Shown here in pieces: positions 1-8,976 of a DNA stretch of 48,106 nt. How positions within the stretch are numbered: the first letter of the stretch is position 1; the number at the start of each line of letters is the position of its first letter. This stretch comes from Granulosicoccus sp. Its GTDB lineage: Bacteria; Pseudomonadota; Gammaproteobacteria; Granulosicoccales; Granulosicoccaceae. The stretch is taken from assembly GCA_013002205.1 (NCBI GenBank), contig JABDKN010000222.1, positions 1 to 48,106 of the forward strand, written 5' to 3'. Below the pieces are notes generated by a model. That model ran no database searches. It was not told where the DNA came from and saw nothing but the letters and a program-made list of their open reading frames with translations. Both the position numbers and the translations under genes were made by a program.

Positions 1-1
1 C

Positions 2-193
2 ACCTTCGCCGTGCCGACGTACGCTTATCACGTCAGCGGTGAATACGCGATGCTCAAGGCAGCCGCTGCACAGGGCTGGATAGACGAAAAAGCCATCGTT
101 CTGGAAACCATGATGGCCTTTCGCCGAGCTGGTTGTGATGCCGTGCTTACCTATTGCGCAGAGGATGTCGCCACCTGGCTGAAGTCCGCTTGA
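2..193 (+). CDS. hemB: Delta-aminolevulinic acid dehydratase (porphobilinogen synthase), C-terminal fragment
   Basis: The reading frame is open from the window edge, so the 5' part of the gene is missing. About the last 63 residues are present. They contain YHVSGEYAMLKAAAAQGWID and end in an RRAGCDAVLTY...VATWL tail, which matches the C-terminus of HemB. The enzyme condenses two 5-aminolevulinate molecules to porphobilinogen in cytoplasmic tetrapyrrole synthesis. The active-site lysines lie upstream, outside the window. The TGA stop is followed directly by the ATG of the next gene (TGAATG), so the two are probably translationally coupled. Confidence 0.93.
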   Translation, partial: TFAVPTYAYHVSGEYAMLKAAAAQGWIDEKAIVLETMMAFRRAGCDAVLTYCAEDVATWLKSA

Positions 194-640
194 ATGCGGC
201 AGGGCCAGCCGGTGAGGCAGCGGGGATTCTGGACGGACCCGGAATTCTGGCTGGCTCTGGCTGCAGCACCTGTCTGCTGGTATCTCATGCTGCACCTGGG
301 TGTCAGTCGACGCGCCGGCCCACTCTCCCCGGAGCTGCTGCTGATTGCCGTGATGGTCAGTCCGGTTCTCGAGGAAATCGTGTTTCGCGGTGGACTGCAG
401 AGTTGGCTACTGAGAAAATCGCCGATGAATACCGGCTTCGCCGGCGTTTCGCTGGCCAACCTGCTGACGTCGACAGTCTTCGCAGCCTTGCACCTGTTGC
501 GTCAGCCGCCATTGTGGGCAGCGCTGGTCATGGTGCCGTCTCTGGTGTTCGGCCGCGCCCTGGAACGTCATCGGACACTGGTCTCACCGATGATCCTGCA
601 CGTCAGCTACAACTCGGGGTTCATTTGGCTGTTCGGCTGA
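194..640 (+). CDS. CPBP (CAAX-like) family intramembrane metalloprotease, small form
   Basis: A 148-residue membrane protein with the three signature motifs of the CPBP/Abi family: EEIVFRG near residue 57, a helix ending in FAALHL near residue 98, and SPMILHVSYNSG near residue 133. The Glu pair, Arg and the two His residues are the expected active-site set. Four or so hydrophobic segments are visible. It is short for the family, whose members often exceed 200 residues. The short form resembles the glutamic-type proteases that accompany C-terminal protein-sorting tags, but that assignment is inference. It starts at the ATG immediately after the hemB stop. Confidence 0.85.
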   Translation: MRQGQPVRQRGFWTDPEFWLALAAAPVCWYLMLHLGVSRRAGPLSPELLLIAVMVSPVLEEIVFRGGLQSWLLRKSPMNTGFAGVSLANLLTSTVFAALHLLRQPPLWAALVMVPSLVFGRALERHRTLVSPMILHVSYNSGFIWLFG

Positions 641-657
641 GGCACCTGCACGTGACT

Positions 658-690
658 CTGCGCGGCAGAAAAAAATCTTCTGCCGCGCAG
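658..690. terminator. Strong stem-loop between convergent genes
   Basis: A perfect 13-bp inverted repeat (658-670 with 678-690, arm CTGCGCGGCAGAA) flanks a 7-base A-rich loop. It lies between the end of the CPBP protease gene and the end of purH, which converge on it. Neither side has a long T run directly after the stem. It most likely acts as a bidirectional terminator or 3'-end stabiliser. Confidence 0.65.
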
Positions 691-694
691 ACAC

Positions 695-2281
695 CTAGTG
701 GCGGAAATGCCTCACTCCGGTAAAGACCATGGCCATGTCATGCTCGTCTGCTGCAGCAATCACTTCCTCGTCATTGCGTGACCCGCCGGGTTGAATGACT
801 GCGGAGATGCCCGCCTGAGCCGCGTTGTCTATACCGTCCCGGAATGGAAAGAAGGCATCGGAAGCCATTACCGCACCCGCAACCTGCAGCCCTTCATCCG
901 CAGCCTTGATACCGGCAATCCTCGCCGAGTACACGCGACTCATCTGCCCGGCTCCCACACCCACAGTCGCGGCATCCCGTCCGTAGACGATGGCATTGGA
1001 CTTGACGAATTTGGCGACACGCCAGGTGAACAGCAGATCGGCCAGTTCGCCCTCAGTGGGCGCACGCCTGCTGACCACTTTCAGCTTATCCGGCTGTACG
1101 TCGAGTACATCGTCATCCTGCACCAGCAACCCGCCGGACACATGCCGATACTGCCAGCTGCCCACTTTGGAACCTGCAGGTACCAGGCTGCCGCAATCGA
1201 GCACACGAACATTGGGCTTGCCCTTCAACATTGCCTGTGCAGACTCATTGACCCCTGGAGCCACGATGACTTCGACAAACTGGCGGGCAATGATCTCCCG
1301 TGTCACTTCTTCATCCAGGGGTCTGTTGAAGGCGATGATGCCGCCAAAGGCGGATGTCGGATCGGTACGGTAAGCCTTGTCATAGGCTTCCAGCTGACTG
1401 CCGCCGATGGCCACACCACACGGGTTGGCATGTTTGACGATGACACAGGCATTGTCGGCAAACTGCTGAACACACGCCAGTGCCGCATCGGCATCCATCA
1501 CGTTGTTGTAGGACAGAGCCTTGCCCTGCAGCAGGCTTGCGGCCGCCACCGTACCGGGACCTGCATCTGCGGATCGGTAGAATGCTGCGCGCTGGTGCGG
1601 ATTCTCACCATAACGCAAGGTCTCATTCAACTGGAACTGCGCATTGAGCGTTCGCGGGAAGTCATGGGGTTGTTCATGCGATGCTCCGCCCGTTCGACGA
1701 CCGAGAAAATCGGCAATCATGCCATCGTATCGGGCAGTGTGTTCGAACGCCTTCACCGCCAGGTCAAAGCGCAGGGCCCGTTGCTCGGGCTCCGGGGCAT
1801 GCAGTGACCGGATGATGTCGGGGTAGTCGGCGGGGTCTGTGACGATGGCTACCGATGCATGATTCTTGGCGGCGGAGCGAACCATGGCGGGTCCGCCTAT
1901 ATCGATGTTCTCGATGGCGTCCGCGAAACTGACGTCTTCACGCGCTACCGTTGCCGCGAAAGGGTACAGATTGACGATGACGAAATCGATTGGCGCGATC
2001 CCACGCTCCAGCATGACCTGATCGTCTACACCACGCCGGGCCAGTATGCCTCCGTGTATGAGCGGATGCAGTGTCTTGACACGTCCGGCCATCATTTCCG
2101 CAGCCCCGGTGTGCTCCGAGACATCGGTCACCGGCAAGCCGGCTTTTCTCAGCGTCTCGGCTGTCCCTCCCGTGGACAACAGTCTGATACCGTGATCCAG
2201 CAAGGCACTGGCCAGTTCTTCGAGTCCCTGCTTGTCAGAGACGCTCAGCAGGGCGCATGAACCAGATAATTGATCTGTCAC
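695..2281 (-). CDS. purH: Bifunctional AICAR transformylase / IMP cyclohydrolase
   Basis: A 528-residue protein, the usual length for PurH. The N-terminal MGS-like IMP cyclohydrolase domain (about residues 1-200) has [27 protein letters not shown] and [17 protein letters not shown]. The C-terminal transformylase domain has the KHANPCG motif with the catalytic Lys-His pair, then [12 protein letters not shown] and the closing [12 protein letters not shown]...GVRHFRH. It catalyses the last two steps of de novo IMP synthesis in the cytoplasm. The gene follows fis by 72 bases on the same strand and may be read from the dusB-fis transcript or from its own promoter. No obvious PurR-type palindrome was seen in that gap. 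Confidence 0.97.
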   Translation of the reverse strand: MTDQLSGSCALLSVSDKQGLEELASALLDHGIRLLSTGGTAETLRKAGLPVTDVSEHTGAAEMMAGRVKTLHPLIHGGILARRGVDDQVMLERGIAPIDFVIVNLYPFAATVAREDVSFADAIENIDIGGPAMVRSAAKNHASVAIVTDPADYPDIIRSLHAPEPEQRALRFDLAVKAFEHTARYDGMIADFLGRRTGGASHEQPHDFPRTLNAQFQLNETLRYGENPHQRAAFYRSADAGPGTVAAASLLQGKALSYNNVMDADAALACVQQFADNACVIVKHANPCGVAIGGSQLEAYDKAYRTDPTSAFGGIIAFNRPLDEEVTREIIARQFVEVIVAPGVNESAQAMLKGKPNVRVLDCGSLVPAGSKVGSWQYRHVSGGLLVQDDDVLDVQPDKLKVVSRRAPTEGELADLLFTWRVAKFVKSNAIVYGRDAATVGVGAGQMSRVYSARIAGIKAADEGLQVAGAVMASDAFFPFRDGIDNAAQAGISAVIQPGGSRNDEEVIAAADEHDMAMVFTGVRHFRH

Positions 2282-2353
2282 AGTTGATGTATCCCGTTGT
2301 TAATGAAATTGCTACCGCGCAGTGCGGTTCCAGCGTGCACAGAACGTGGTTGA

Positions 2354-2950
2354 CTATTCCATGTCTGCAAGCTTGCTGCGCAGGTTGCCGCGACTGATAC
2401 CCAGCCACTCCGCCGCTCGACTCTGATTACCGCCGCACTCGCGCATCACCGTACTGAGCAGGGCCTGCTCGGCCTGACGAATCACCATCCGGTACAAGCC
2501 CGACGGTTTTTCACCATCGAGCAGTTCGAAATACCTGCCCAGTTCATCCTGCACACACGCTGCGATCGCCGTGGTGCCGGCCCTGACGGGTACGCCTGCT
2601 TCGGCTTTGGCTTTGGTGCCGGCTTTGGTACCGGCTTTGGTGCCAGCTTTGGTTCCAGCTTTGGTTCCAGCTTTGGTTCCAGCTTTGGTGTCGGCTTTGG
2701 TGCCGGCTTTGGTGCCGGCTTTGGTGTTGAGCTTTGCCCTGGACTTGGCCGTAGCTGCGGCTGAGACTGTGGCGTTCGAGGCATGGTTGCCGGTTCTGGA
2801 CGCGCTCTTGCCTGCACTGCGGGCATCCCGGGCAGTGCCGCCTGCACTGGCGCTACCGCCACGCGGAAGCGATGAGTTACGCCTGGCACTGGCCACCGGT
2901 CGATGGGCGGTAGCATGCCTGCCTGGCTTGTTACTGGAGCTGGTTGTCAT
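2354..2950 (-). CDS. fis: Fis-family nucleoid protein with long Lys/Ala/Gly/Thr repeat arm
   Basis: The last 75 or so residues are a Fis domain: an acidic dimerisation segment (GRYFELLDGEKPSGLYRMVIRQ), then GNQSRAAEWLGISRGNLRSKL, the Fis-type helix-turn-helix that contacts DNA. Canonical Fis has about 98 residues; this protein has 198. The extra N-terminal part is rich in Ser, Arg, Lys and Ala and contains about ten tandem four-residue KAGT units (coding 2611-2730). This recalls histone H1-like and AlgP-like tails. The chosen ATG (2948-2950) lies one base after the dusB stop, matching the known dusB-fis operon. An in-frame ATG further upstream (3001) would sit inside dusB. The Fis domain is certain; the role of the arm is unknown. 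Confidence 0.9.
   Translation of the reverse strand: MTTSSSNKPGRHATAHRPVASARRNSSLPRGGSASAGGTARDARSAGKSASRTGNHASNATVSAAATAKSRAKLNTKAGTKAGTKADTKAGTKAGTKAGTKAGTKAGTKAGTKAKAEAGVPVRAGTTAIAACVQDELGRYFELLDGEKPSGLYRMVIRQAEQALLSTVMRECGGNQSRAAEWLGISRGNLRSKLADME
2605..2730. repeat. 12-bp tandem repeats coding for KAGT units in fis
   Basis: The + strand core CTTTGG recurs at 2611, 2623, 2635, 2647, 2659, 2671, 2683, 2695, 2707 and 2719, an exact 12-base period. An extra core at 2605 is spaced by 6 bases. The complement encodes K-A-G-T tetrapeptides. Several adjacent copies are nearly identical, so the array could change length by slippage without breaking the frame. Confidence 0.92.
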
Positions 2951-2951
2951 A

Positions 2952-3938
2952 TCAGGCTGCTGCTGCGAACTGTGATGGCCGGGAGAAGAAATTCTCCACA
3001 AGCCTGAGTTGATCCACGGGATCTTCCAGTTTGTTGACCGCCTCCCGGAAAGCGGCAGCGTATTTCAATCCCTTGCAGTACCAGGCAATGTGTTTTCGAG
3101 CAATACGAACCCCCCGGTATTTTCCGTACAACTCATGACATCCCGTCAGCTGGGTCATCAGTGTGGTACCGATCTGTTCCAGAGTGGGCCGCACCGGAGG
3201 TGGCTGATGGCGCAAGATGGCATCGATTTCGGTAAAAATCCAGGGATTTCCCTGTGCCGCCCTGCCAATCATCACACCGGCAGCACCGGTTCTGTCGAGT
3301 ACCTGCCGCGCCTGCACACCGGTACGGATATCACCATTGGCGATCACCGGAATCGACACGGCATCCACTATCGCAGCGATGGTGTCGTACTCGGCATGAC
3401 CAGTAAAACGGTCGCTGCGTGTCCTGCCGTGCACGGCAAGGCAGGCGATGCCTTCGTCCTGGGCCAGACGCGCGATCTGCACACCATTTCGTGTCGCAGG
3501 CGTCGGTCCCGTGCGGATCTTCAAGGTAACCGGCACCTCTACCCGGGCGACGACTCGTCGCAGAATTTCGCGCACCAGTTCCGGATTCGCCAGCAAGGCT
3601 GAACCCGCCTGCCGGTTGCATACCTTCTTGGCCGGACAACCCATGTTGATGTCGATAATCTGTGCCCCGTGGGCCACGTTCAGCGCGGCTGCTTCGGCCA
3701 TGGCCTGCGGGTCGGCTCCGGCGATCTGTACGGCGTGCGGCAGATCGTTGTCGGCTCGAACGATACGATGCCGGGTCTTGGCAGTTGCGTACAGCAGCGT
3801 GTCGCTGGAAATCATTTCAGAGGCCGCGTACCCGACTCCATGCCGGGCACAGGCATCCCGGAAGGGCCGATCGGTCACACCGGCCATGGGCGCAAGAAAC
3901 ACAGGGGTTTTTACAACATGTGTTCCTATCTCGATCAT
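2952..3938 (-). CDS. dusB: tRNA-dihydrouridine synthase B
   Basis: A 328-residue TIM-barrel flavoenzyme that reduces uridine to dihydrouridine in tRNA. It begins with LAPMAGVTDRPFRD (FMN-binding strand) and has DINMGCPAKKV with the catalytic Cys at residue 101. Further FMN/phosphate motifs are AVHGRTR, IPVIANGDI and GVMIGRAAQGNPWIF. The DINMGCPAKKV block is diagnostic of DusB. The stop is one base before the fis start, so the two genes form a tight operon as in other gammaproteobacteria. Confidence 0.96.
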   Translation of the reverse strand: MIEIGTHVVKTPVFLAPMAGVTDRPFRDACARHGVGYAASEMISSDTLLYATAKTRHRIVRADNDLPHAVQIAGADPQAMAEAAALNVAHGAQIIDINMGCPAKKVCNRQAGSALLANPELVREILRRVVARVEVPVTLKIRTGPTPATRNGVQIARLAQDEGIACLAVHGRTRSDRFTGHAEYDTIAAIVDAVSIPVIANGDIRTGVQARQVLDRTGAAGVMIGRAAQGNPWIFTEIDAILRHQPPPVRPTLEQIGTTLMTQLTGCHELYGKYRGVRIARKHIAWYCKGLKYAAAFREAVNKLEDPVDQLRLVENFFSRPSQFAAAA

Positions 3939-3961
3939 GGCTGGAGCAAACGCGGCGGGGC

Positions 3962-3990
3962 CGTATATCCTAATACAGATCCAGGCTTAA
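3962..3990 (-). promoter_or_regulatory. Candidate sigma70 promoter for dusB-fis
   Basis: Read on the minus strand, TTAAGC (3990-3985) and TATACG (3967-3962) are separated by 17 bases. The -10 ends about 23 bases before the dusB ATG. The hexamers match the consensus only moderately. The location, right before the conserved dusB-fis operon, is the main support. Confidence 0.35.
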
Positions 3991-4011
3991 AAATACCGTA
4001 TGAGGAAACAG

Positions 4012-4029
4012 CGGTCGATCCGTCGACCG
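4012..4029 (-). terminator. Stem-loop between the DUF3426 gene and dusB
   Basis: A perfect 7-bp inverted repeat, CGGTCGA with TCGACCG, closes a 4-base loop. It lies just downstream of the zinc-ribbon gene on the minus strand. Only a short TTT follows, two bases after CTG. It could end or attenuate the upstream transcript before the dusB promoter. Confidence 0.4.
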
Positions 4030-4050
4030 TGTCGGGAGTACATCCGATCG

Positions 4051-5517
4051 TCAGTGAAAATCCAGTTCAAAGGACATGGCTGTGCTTCCCGGGTCCTCGA
4101 CGTTCAGACTGATGTCCAGTCGCTTGCCGGCATCAAGTACATCACCTTCCTGCCAGCTTTCAAGGTATTCGGCAGGTTTGAAGTTGTTCTTCACGACAAG
4201 CCGGCCATTTCTGTCCGTGAGGCGGATTTCCAGAATCGGATAGGGCTGGCTGAAGGTGGACTCGTTGACGAAACCGATGGTGATGATCAATACATCATCA
4301 AGAGTGGGGTGCGAAAATACGGAACGCCTGAGAATTTTCAGTGACGCAAGATCCACTTGCTCGGCCAGCGTGCAATCCAGCAGTGAACATGCAGATTCCA
4401 GCAAAGGGCGCAGATACGGGTTGTGCTGCAGTGCACTGCGCTCGCGATACCCGTACAGGCCTGCTGCCAGTAGCAACAGCACCAGGAACAGCAACGATCG
4501 GAACCACCAGGATCCGGCCGGGACGTCGGCCACACTGATCGGCGGTTCGATACGTCCGGGATTGAGCGTGCCATCCGGGGTTGAATTTGGCAGACCAGAG
4601 GCGTGATGTGTCTCTGTCCGGCCATTGAAGCTCCGTGCACGGGTCGGGCCGATACCGGGCGCCTGACCAGGAGATCGCGTCTCACGTTCACGGTAGTTGA
4701 AGATCAACGGTTCACGCGGAGCATCATCGGCGATGTAGTCGACATCACTATCCAGCGCGATATTCTGCAAGTCGTAGGTATCGTTGGCGTTGGCTGCACC
4801 AGTCAGTGCCGAACGCGCGTCCACCGTTACATCCTGTGCAAACAGAGAGTCATTGAAGGTCTCGTCATCCTGCTCGTCGGTCAACTCATCGAAATCGAAC
4901 GGCGGTGTCTCGCGGGTCTGGTCGAAGTAGGCAACATCGGGCAGGCCGGCATCCGCGGAGAACAGCTCGAAGTCCGAATAGGTGACGTCCAGCGGGGAGG
5001 TATCATTAGCCAGTCCTGCCAGTGCGGCGGCACTGGCATCGGTCAGGCTGGAGGCATCATGGTGGCTATCCGAGTCGTCGAGCCCGGGGCCACCGGTCCC
5101 GCGCAGGATGCGCCCGGTTCCCGCGGCGGAATCGTATCCGTGACCGGCTCCGTGTCGCGAACCACGATCGGGATCCATGACATTACCGTGTTGATCGAGC
5201 AGAAAGTCCTCTTCTACACTGTCGTTGTCGCGCAGATTGGCTAATGCGTCGAAAATGCTCAGACACTCTCCACAACGGACGCGTGTATCGCTGGAGGAGA
5301 GCAGTTCCAGCGAAACCTCGAATATGGTCTGGCAGTTCGAGCAGCATGTCTGCGGGTTGAGGTAGTCGTCCCCCGCGCCTGGCCTGGCGACATCGCGTCG
5401 ACCAGACGAGGATGACCTGCTCACACTGGCGGATGCGCCGGCCGCACCTTTCCTGTCCGGGTGATTACTACGTACGGTAGATGAGGCGAATCGGGATTGT
5501 TGGCTGGGTTTGCCCAT
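4051..5517 (-). CDS. MJ0042-type zinc-ribbon protein with transmembrane segment and DUF3426 domain
   Basis: A 488-residue protein. Near residue 58 are two CxxC knuckles (CSNCQTIFEV ... VRCGECLSIFDA) forming an MJ0042-type zinc ribbon. A long acidic, low-complexity stretch follows (about residues 95-330). One membrane helix (WWFRSLLFLVLLLLAAGLYGY) lies near residue 340, and a DUF3426 domain ends the protein, presumably in the periplasm. The position directly after prmA (7-base gap) is conserved in many gammaproteobacteria. Its function is not known. The first 50 residues are Ser/Arg-rich and may be disordered, and the acidic insert makes this copy longer than many relatives. Confidence 0.88.
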   Translation of the reverse strand: MGKPSQQSRFASSTVRSNHPDRKGAAGASASVSRSSSSGRRDVARPGAGDDYLNPQTCCSNCQTIFEVSLELLSSSDTRVRCGECLSIFDALANLRDNDSVEEDFLLDQHGNVMDPDRGSRHGAGHGYDSAAGTGRILRGTGGPGLDDSDSHHDASSLTDASAAALAGLANDTSPLDVTYSDFELFSADAGLPDVAYFDQTRETPPFDFDELTDEQDDETFNDSLFAQDVTVDARSALTGAANANDTYDLQNIALDSDVDYIADDAPREPLIFNYRERETRSPGQAPGIGPTRARSFNGRTETHHASGLPNSTPDGTLNPGRIEPPISVADVPAGSWWFRSLLFLVLLLLAAGLYGYRERSALQHNPYLRPLLESACSLLDCTLAEQVDLASLKILRRSVFSHPTLDDVLIITIGFVNESTFSQPYPILEIRLTDRNGRLVVKNNFKPAEYLESWQEGDVLDAGKRLDISLNVEDPGSTAMSFELDFH

Positions 5518-5524
5518 GTACTCG

Positions 5525-6451
5525 TCAGCGGCGGATCGCGCTCAGTAATGCCCAGCCATCGCGCACCTGGCCGGGTTCGAAATCAAAGTGTTCATTGTAA
5601 CGCAGGCGCAATGGCTCCATCTGTTCGCTCAGTATGCCTGAAATCAACAGTCGACCACCCGGCATGACAGCATTGCTTAAGGTATCGGCGAGCATCATCA
5701 AGGGCTTGAAAAGTATATTGGCCATCAGCAGTTCCACGGCCAACCGCTCCACGGTCTCCGGCATCCCCACCTCGAGCCTGTCAATGACACCGTTTCGCGT
5801 GGCATTCTCCCGGGTGGCAGTCAACGCCTGGGGATCGATGTCCACCGCCCATGCGTGCTCTGCGCCGAGCATCAGAGCGGCGATAGCCAGAACCCCGGAA
5901 CCGCATCCGTAGTCGATGACACGCCTGCCTTCCAGGGGACGCAACGAATGTGCCGTCTGTGCCCCCAGCCAGGCAAGGCACTGGGCAGTGGTCGGGTGGG
6001 TCCCTGTGCCAAACGCCATGCCCGGATCCAGCCGTAAATTGATCGCCCGCTCATCCGGCACTGGCGCGTTGCTCGGACAGATCCAGAAGCGTTCACCGAA
6101 CTGCATCGGTTCGTAGGTGTCCATCCAGGTCCGCTCCCAGGCACGATCGGCCAGAGAAGAGATCGAGTAATCCGGCACCGCCATGTTCAGGCCCTGCGCT
6201 GCCATTTCGAGGCGGCCATGCAGCGACTCCAGCGAGATATCGCGGGCAAACAGCCCGACCAGGGTAAGCTCGTCCCACAACCGTACCTCACCTGGCACCG
6301 GCTCCAGAACCGCATGGGAGAGATCCTCGTCGTCGTGACTGTCCTGCAGGGTAACCGACAGTGCGCCGGCTTCGAAAAGCCATTCCTCGAGTGCATCCAC
6401 CCTGTCACGCGTCGTGCCGAGTGTCACTTCAAGCCAGTCTTGTGCGCTCAT
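5525..6451 (-). CDS. prmA: Ribosomal protein L11 methyltransferase
   Basis: A 308-residue SAM-dependent methyltransferase. The N-terminal substrate-recognition domain starts SAQDWLEVTLGT. The catalytic domain has VIDYGCGSGVLAIAAL (SAM-binding glycine loop), then AVDIDPQALTATRENA and MANILFKPL, the PrmA counterpart of the NPPF motif. The conserved FGTGTHPTT block precedes it. It trimethylates lysines and the N-terminus of L11 in the cytoplasm. The ATG at 6449-6451 was chosen because it gives the family N-terminus; the open frame extends 18 codons upstream without similarity. Confidence 0.95.
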   Translation of the reverse strand: MSAQDWLEVTLGTTRDRVDALEEWLFEAGALSVTLQDSHDDEDLSHAVLEPVPGEVRLWDELTLVGLFARDISLESLHGRLEMAAQGLNMAVPDYSISSLADRAWERTWMDTYEPMQFGERFWICPSNAPVPDERAINLRLDPGMAFGTGTHPTTAQCLAWLGAQTAHSLRPLEGRRVIDYGCGSGVLAIAALMLGAEHAWAVDIDPQALTATRENATRNGVIDRLEVGMPETVERLAVELLMANILFKPLMMLADTLSNAVMPGGRLLISGILSEQMEPLRLRYNEHFDFEPGQVRDGWALLSAIRR

Positions 6452-6536
6452 GATGTTCGGTGGACTCGTGCAGCACTGATCGATCGCTGCACCGCGACAG
6501 CGCACGGCTGGGGTGAGCGTGCCCGGGCATGGCGTA

Positions 6537-7889
6537 TCAGCTTAATCCCAGCTTCTTTTCAAGGTAGTGAATATTGGTGCCGCCTTCCTGGAAAGCCGGG
6601 TCATTGAAGATGTCGATGTGCAGCGGTATGTTCGTCTTGATTCCATCGATAAAGACTTCGCTGAGTGCTCCACGCATGCGCGCCAGAGCCGAGTCTCGCG
6701 TATTGGCCGACACGATCAGCTTGGCAATCATCGAGTCATAGTGCGGGGGCACCGTATAGCCATTGTAGATGTGCGTCTCGACTCGTACACCCAGGCCACC
6801 AGCCGGATGGTACTGCCGTATGGTGCCGGGCGAGGGCATGAAATTGACCGGATCCTCGGCATTGATACGACACTCGAAGGCGTGTCCCTTGATTTTTATA
6901 TCCTCCTGCTTCCAGCGTAACTCCCGACCTTCGGCAGCGTAGATCTGCTCCTTGATGATGTCGATGCCAGTGATCATTTCTGTCACCGGATGCTCCACCT
7001 GCACGCGTGTGTTCATCTCGATGAAGTAGAAGTTTCCATCTTCGTACAAAAACTCGAAGGTTCCTGCACCACGGTAGCCCAGTCGCTTGCAGGCATCGAC
7101 ACAACGTGCTCCCATATCATTCCGGGTGGCCTCGTCGATTCCCGGCGCCGGCGCCTCCTCCACGACTTTCTGGTGTCGGCGCTGCATGGAGCAATCGCGC
7201 TCCCCTAAGTGTATGGCATTACCGTGTTCGTCGCAGATGACCTGAAACTCGATGTGCCGAGGCTTCTCCAGGTACTTTTCCATGTAGACCATCGGATTTC
7301 CGAACGCGGTACCCGCTTCGTTCTGGGTCATCGCAATGGATTCTTCCAGCTTGGCATCCGACCGTACGACGCGCATTCCCCGACCTCCACCACCACCTGC
7401 TGCCTTGATGATGATCGGATAACCGATCTCATTGGCCAGTTTGAGATTGGTCTGTTGGTCACTACCCAATGGGCCGTCACTTCCAGGCACACAGGGCACA
7501 CCGGCGGCTTTCATCTCGTTGATGGCACTGACCTTGTCACCCATCAGGCGTATCACATCGGCAGTCGGACCGATGAATTTGAATCCACTGGATTCCACCC
7601 GCTCGGCAAAGTCGGCATTTTCGGCCAGGAAGCCGTAACCCGGGTGAATTGCCTCTGCGCGGGTAATTTCGGCCGCACTGATGATGGCAGGGACATTGAG
7701 GTAACTCTTCGTCGATGGTGGCGGACCGATACAGACTGCCTCATCAGCCAGCCTTACATGCTTGAGGTCGCGGTCCGCCGTCGAATACACGGCCACCGTC
7801 TGGATGCCCATGTCGCGACAGCATCGCATGATACGCAAGGCGATCTCGCCACGATTGGCAATCAGGATTTTCTTGATGGGAGTAACCAT
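6537..7889 (-). CDS. accC: Acetyl-CoA carboxylase, biotin carboxylase subunit
   Basis: A 450-residue ATP-grasp enzyme, standard for AccC. It opens with [22 protein letters not shown] and has the glycine-rich ATP lid [13 protein letters not shown], the [15 protein letters not shown] segment, [35 protein letters not shown] with the catalytic Arg, and NAEDP. It carboxylates the biotin on AccB in the first step of fatty acid synthesis. The gene begins 12 bases after accB stops, forming the usual accBC operon. Confidence 0.98.
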   Translation of the reverse strand: MVTPIKKILIANRGEIALRIMRCCRDMGIQTVAVYSTADRDLKHVRLADEAVCIGPPPSTKSYLNVPAIISAAEITRAEAIHPGYGFLAENADFAERVESSGFKFIGPTADVIRLMGDKVSAINEMKAAGVPCVPGSDGPLGSDQQTNLKLANEIGYPIIIKAAGGGGGRGMRVVRSDAKLEESIAMTQNEAGTAFGNPMVYMEKYLEKPRHIEFQVICDEHGNAIHLGERDCSMQRRHQKVVEEAPAPGIDEATRNDMGARCVDACKRLGYRGAGTFEFLYEDGNFYFIEMNTRVQVEHPVTEMITGIDIIKEQIYAAEGRELRWKQEDIKIKGHAFECRINAEDPVNFMPSPGTIRQYHPAGGLGVRVETHIYNGYTVPPHYDSMIAKLIVSANTRDSALARMRGALSEVFIDGIKTNIPLHIDIFNDPAFQEGGTNIHYLEKKLGLS

Positions 7890-7901
7890 TATTCAGCGTG
7901 C

Positions 7902-8360
7902 TCAGTCGATCACGATCAACGGCTCGCCGTATTCGACCGGCTGTCCATCCTCGATCAGAATGGCGCGTACCGTGCCACTGATCTCTGCCTCGATCTGGTT
8001 CATTATCTTCATCGCTTCGATGATGCAGACCGTGTCGCCCTTGTTGACACTCTGCCCGACCTCCACGAAGGCCTTGGCCGTCGGTGAGGAGGAGCGGTAG
8101 AAAGTGCCGACCATGGGCGACTCCATGATGGTACCGGGGGGCAACAGATCCTCGGCAGGCGCTGCATCCACCGCGGCTGTCACCGGTGCGACACTGGGTG
8201 GAGCGGCAGGTGCTGGCGGCACGGCATGGGCTGCGGCTGCGTAGCCGGGACTGGATGAACGGGCAATGCGAACCGATTCCTCACCTTCGACGATCTCGAT
8301 TTCGGAAACATCCGAATCTTCCAGCAACTCGATCAACTTCTTGATCTTGCGAATGTCCAT
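7902..8360 (-). CDS. accB: Acetyl-CoA carboxylase, biotin carboxyl carrier protein
   Basis: A 152-residue protein from the ATG at 8358-8360. The N-terminal [20 protein letters not shown] segment is typical of AccB. A Pro/Ala-rich linker runs from about residue 40 to 75. The biotinyl domain carries [12 protein letters not shown] and the biotin site EAMKIMN with the modified Lys at residue 118. It shuttles carboxyl groups between AccC and the carboxyltransferase. The open frame upstream of the chosen ATG overlaps aroQ and is not coding. Confidence 0.97.
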   Translation of the reverse strand: MDIRKIKKLIELLEDSDVSEIEIVEGEESVRIARSSSPGYAAAAHAVPPAPAAPPSVAPVTAAVDAAPAEDLLPPGTIMESPMVGTFYRSSSPTAKAFVEVGQSVNKGDTVCIIEAMKIMNQIEAEISGTVRAILIEDGQPVEYGEPLIVID

Positions 8361-8386
8361 GCGAAATTCCTGGTCAGTGGTCCGGT

Positions 8387-8839
8387 TCAGTGGTGATCGC
8401 CAGCGGCAAGGCGAGCAGCGGCGGCTGTGAGCGCCAGGCTGTATCCGACAGGGCCGAAGCCTGCAAGTGTGCCAACCGCAATATCGGAGAAATAACTGTG
8501 ATGCCGAAAAGACTCGCGCTGATAGATATTGGATACATGTACTTCGATGAGCGGTAGGGAAACACCCAGAAAGGCGTCCCTGAGCGCAACACTTGTATGG
8601 CTGTATCCGCCCGGGTTGACGATGGCAATGCGGCATCCTTCGGTGGCGGCCAGCTGCACACGATCGATCAGCGCACCTTCGCTGTTGCTCTGGAAGAAAC
8701 CGATGCTGACACCGTACGCTGCCGCCTCCTGTGTCAGCCGCGCTTCGATATCCGACAGCCGCACGGCTCCGTAACGTTCCGGTTCACGTGTGCCCAGAAG
8801 GTTGAGGTTTGGGCCGTTGAGCACCAATACCTGTGACAT
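8387..8839 (-). CDS. aroQ: Type II 3-dehydroquinate dehydratase
   Basis: A 150-residue enzyme of the shikimate pathway. It starts with [22 protein letters not shown], with the catalytic Tyr at residue 23. It also has [32 protein letters not shown] and [20 protein letters not shown], the last carrying the catalytic His and the substrate-binding loop. Length and motifs match the dodecameric type II family. It heads the run of minus-strand genes; accB follows after 26 bases. The ATG at 8837-8839 gives the family N-terminus. Confidence 0.97.
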   Translation of the reverse strand: MSQVLVLNGPNLNLLGTREPERYGAVRLSDIEARLTQEAAAYGVSIGFFQSNSEGALIDRVQLAATEGCRIAIVNPGGYSHTSVALRDAFLGVSLPLIEVHVSNIYQRESFRHHSYFSDIAVGTLAGFGPVGYSLALTAAAARLAAGDHH

Positions 8840-8976
8840 ACTTCGACGCTCCGCAGGGGGTGGGTTCGAGCACTGCTGGCCAGATGACCAAAGATGAATG
8901 TAACTGTAAAAGATAGCATCAAATAGAGCTGATTTGCAGACAATTGGCGACATTTAACGACGAAAAGGAGTTACTC

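Noticed and set aside
2571-2975. Open frame with Val-Pro-Ala-Leu repeats opposite fis
   Set aside because: It is the antisense of the KAGT repeat; the low-complexity repeat keeps the opposite frame open.
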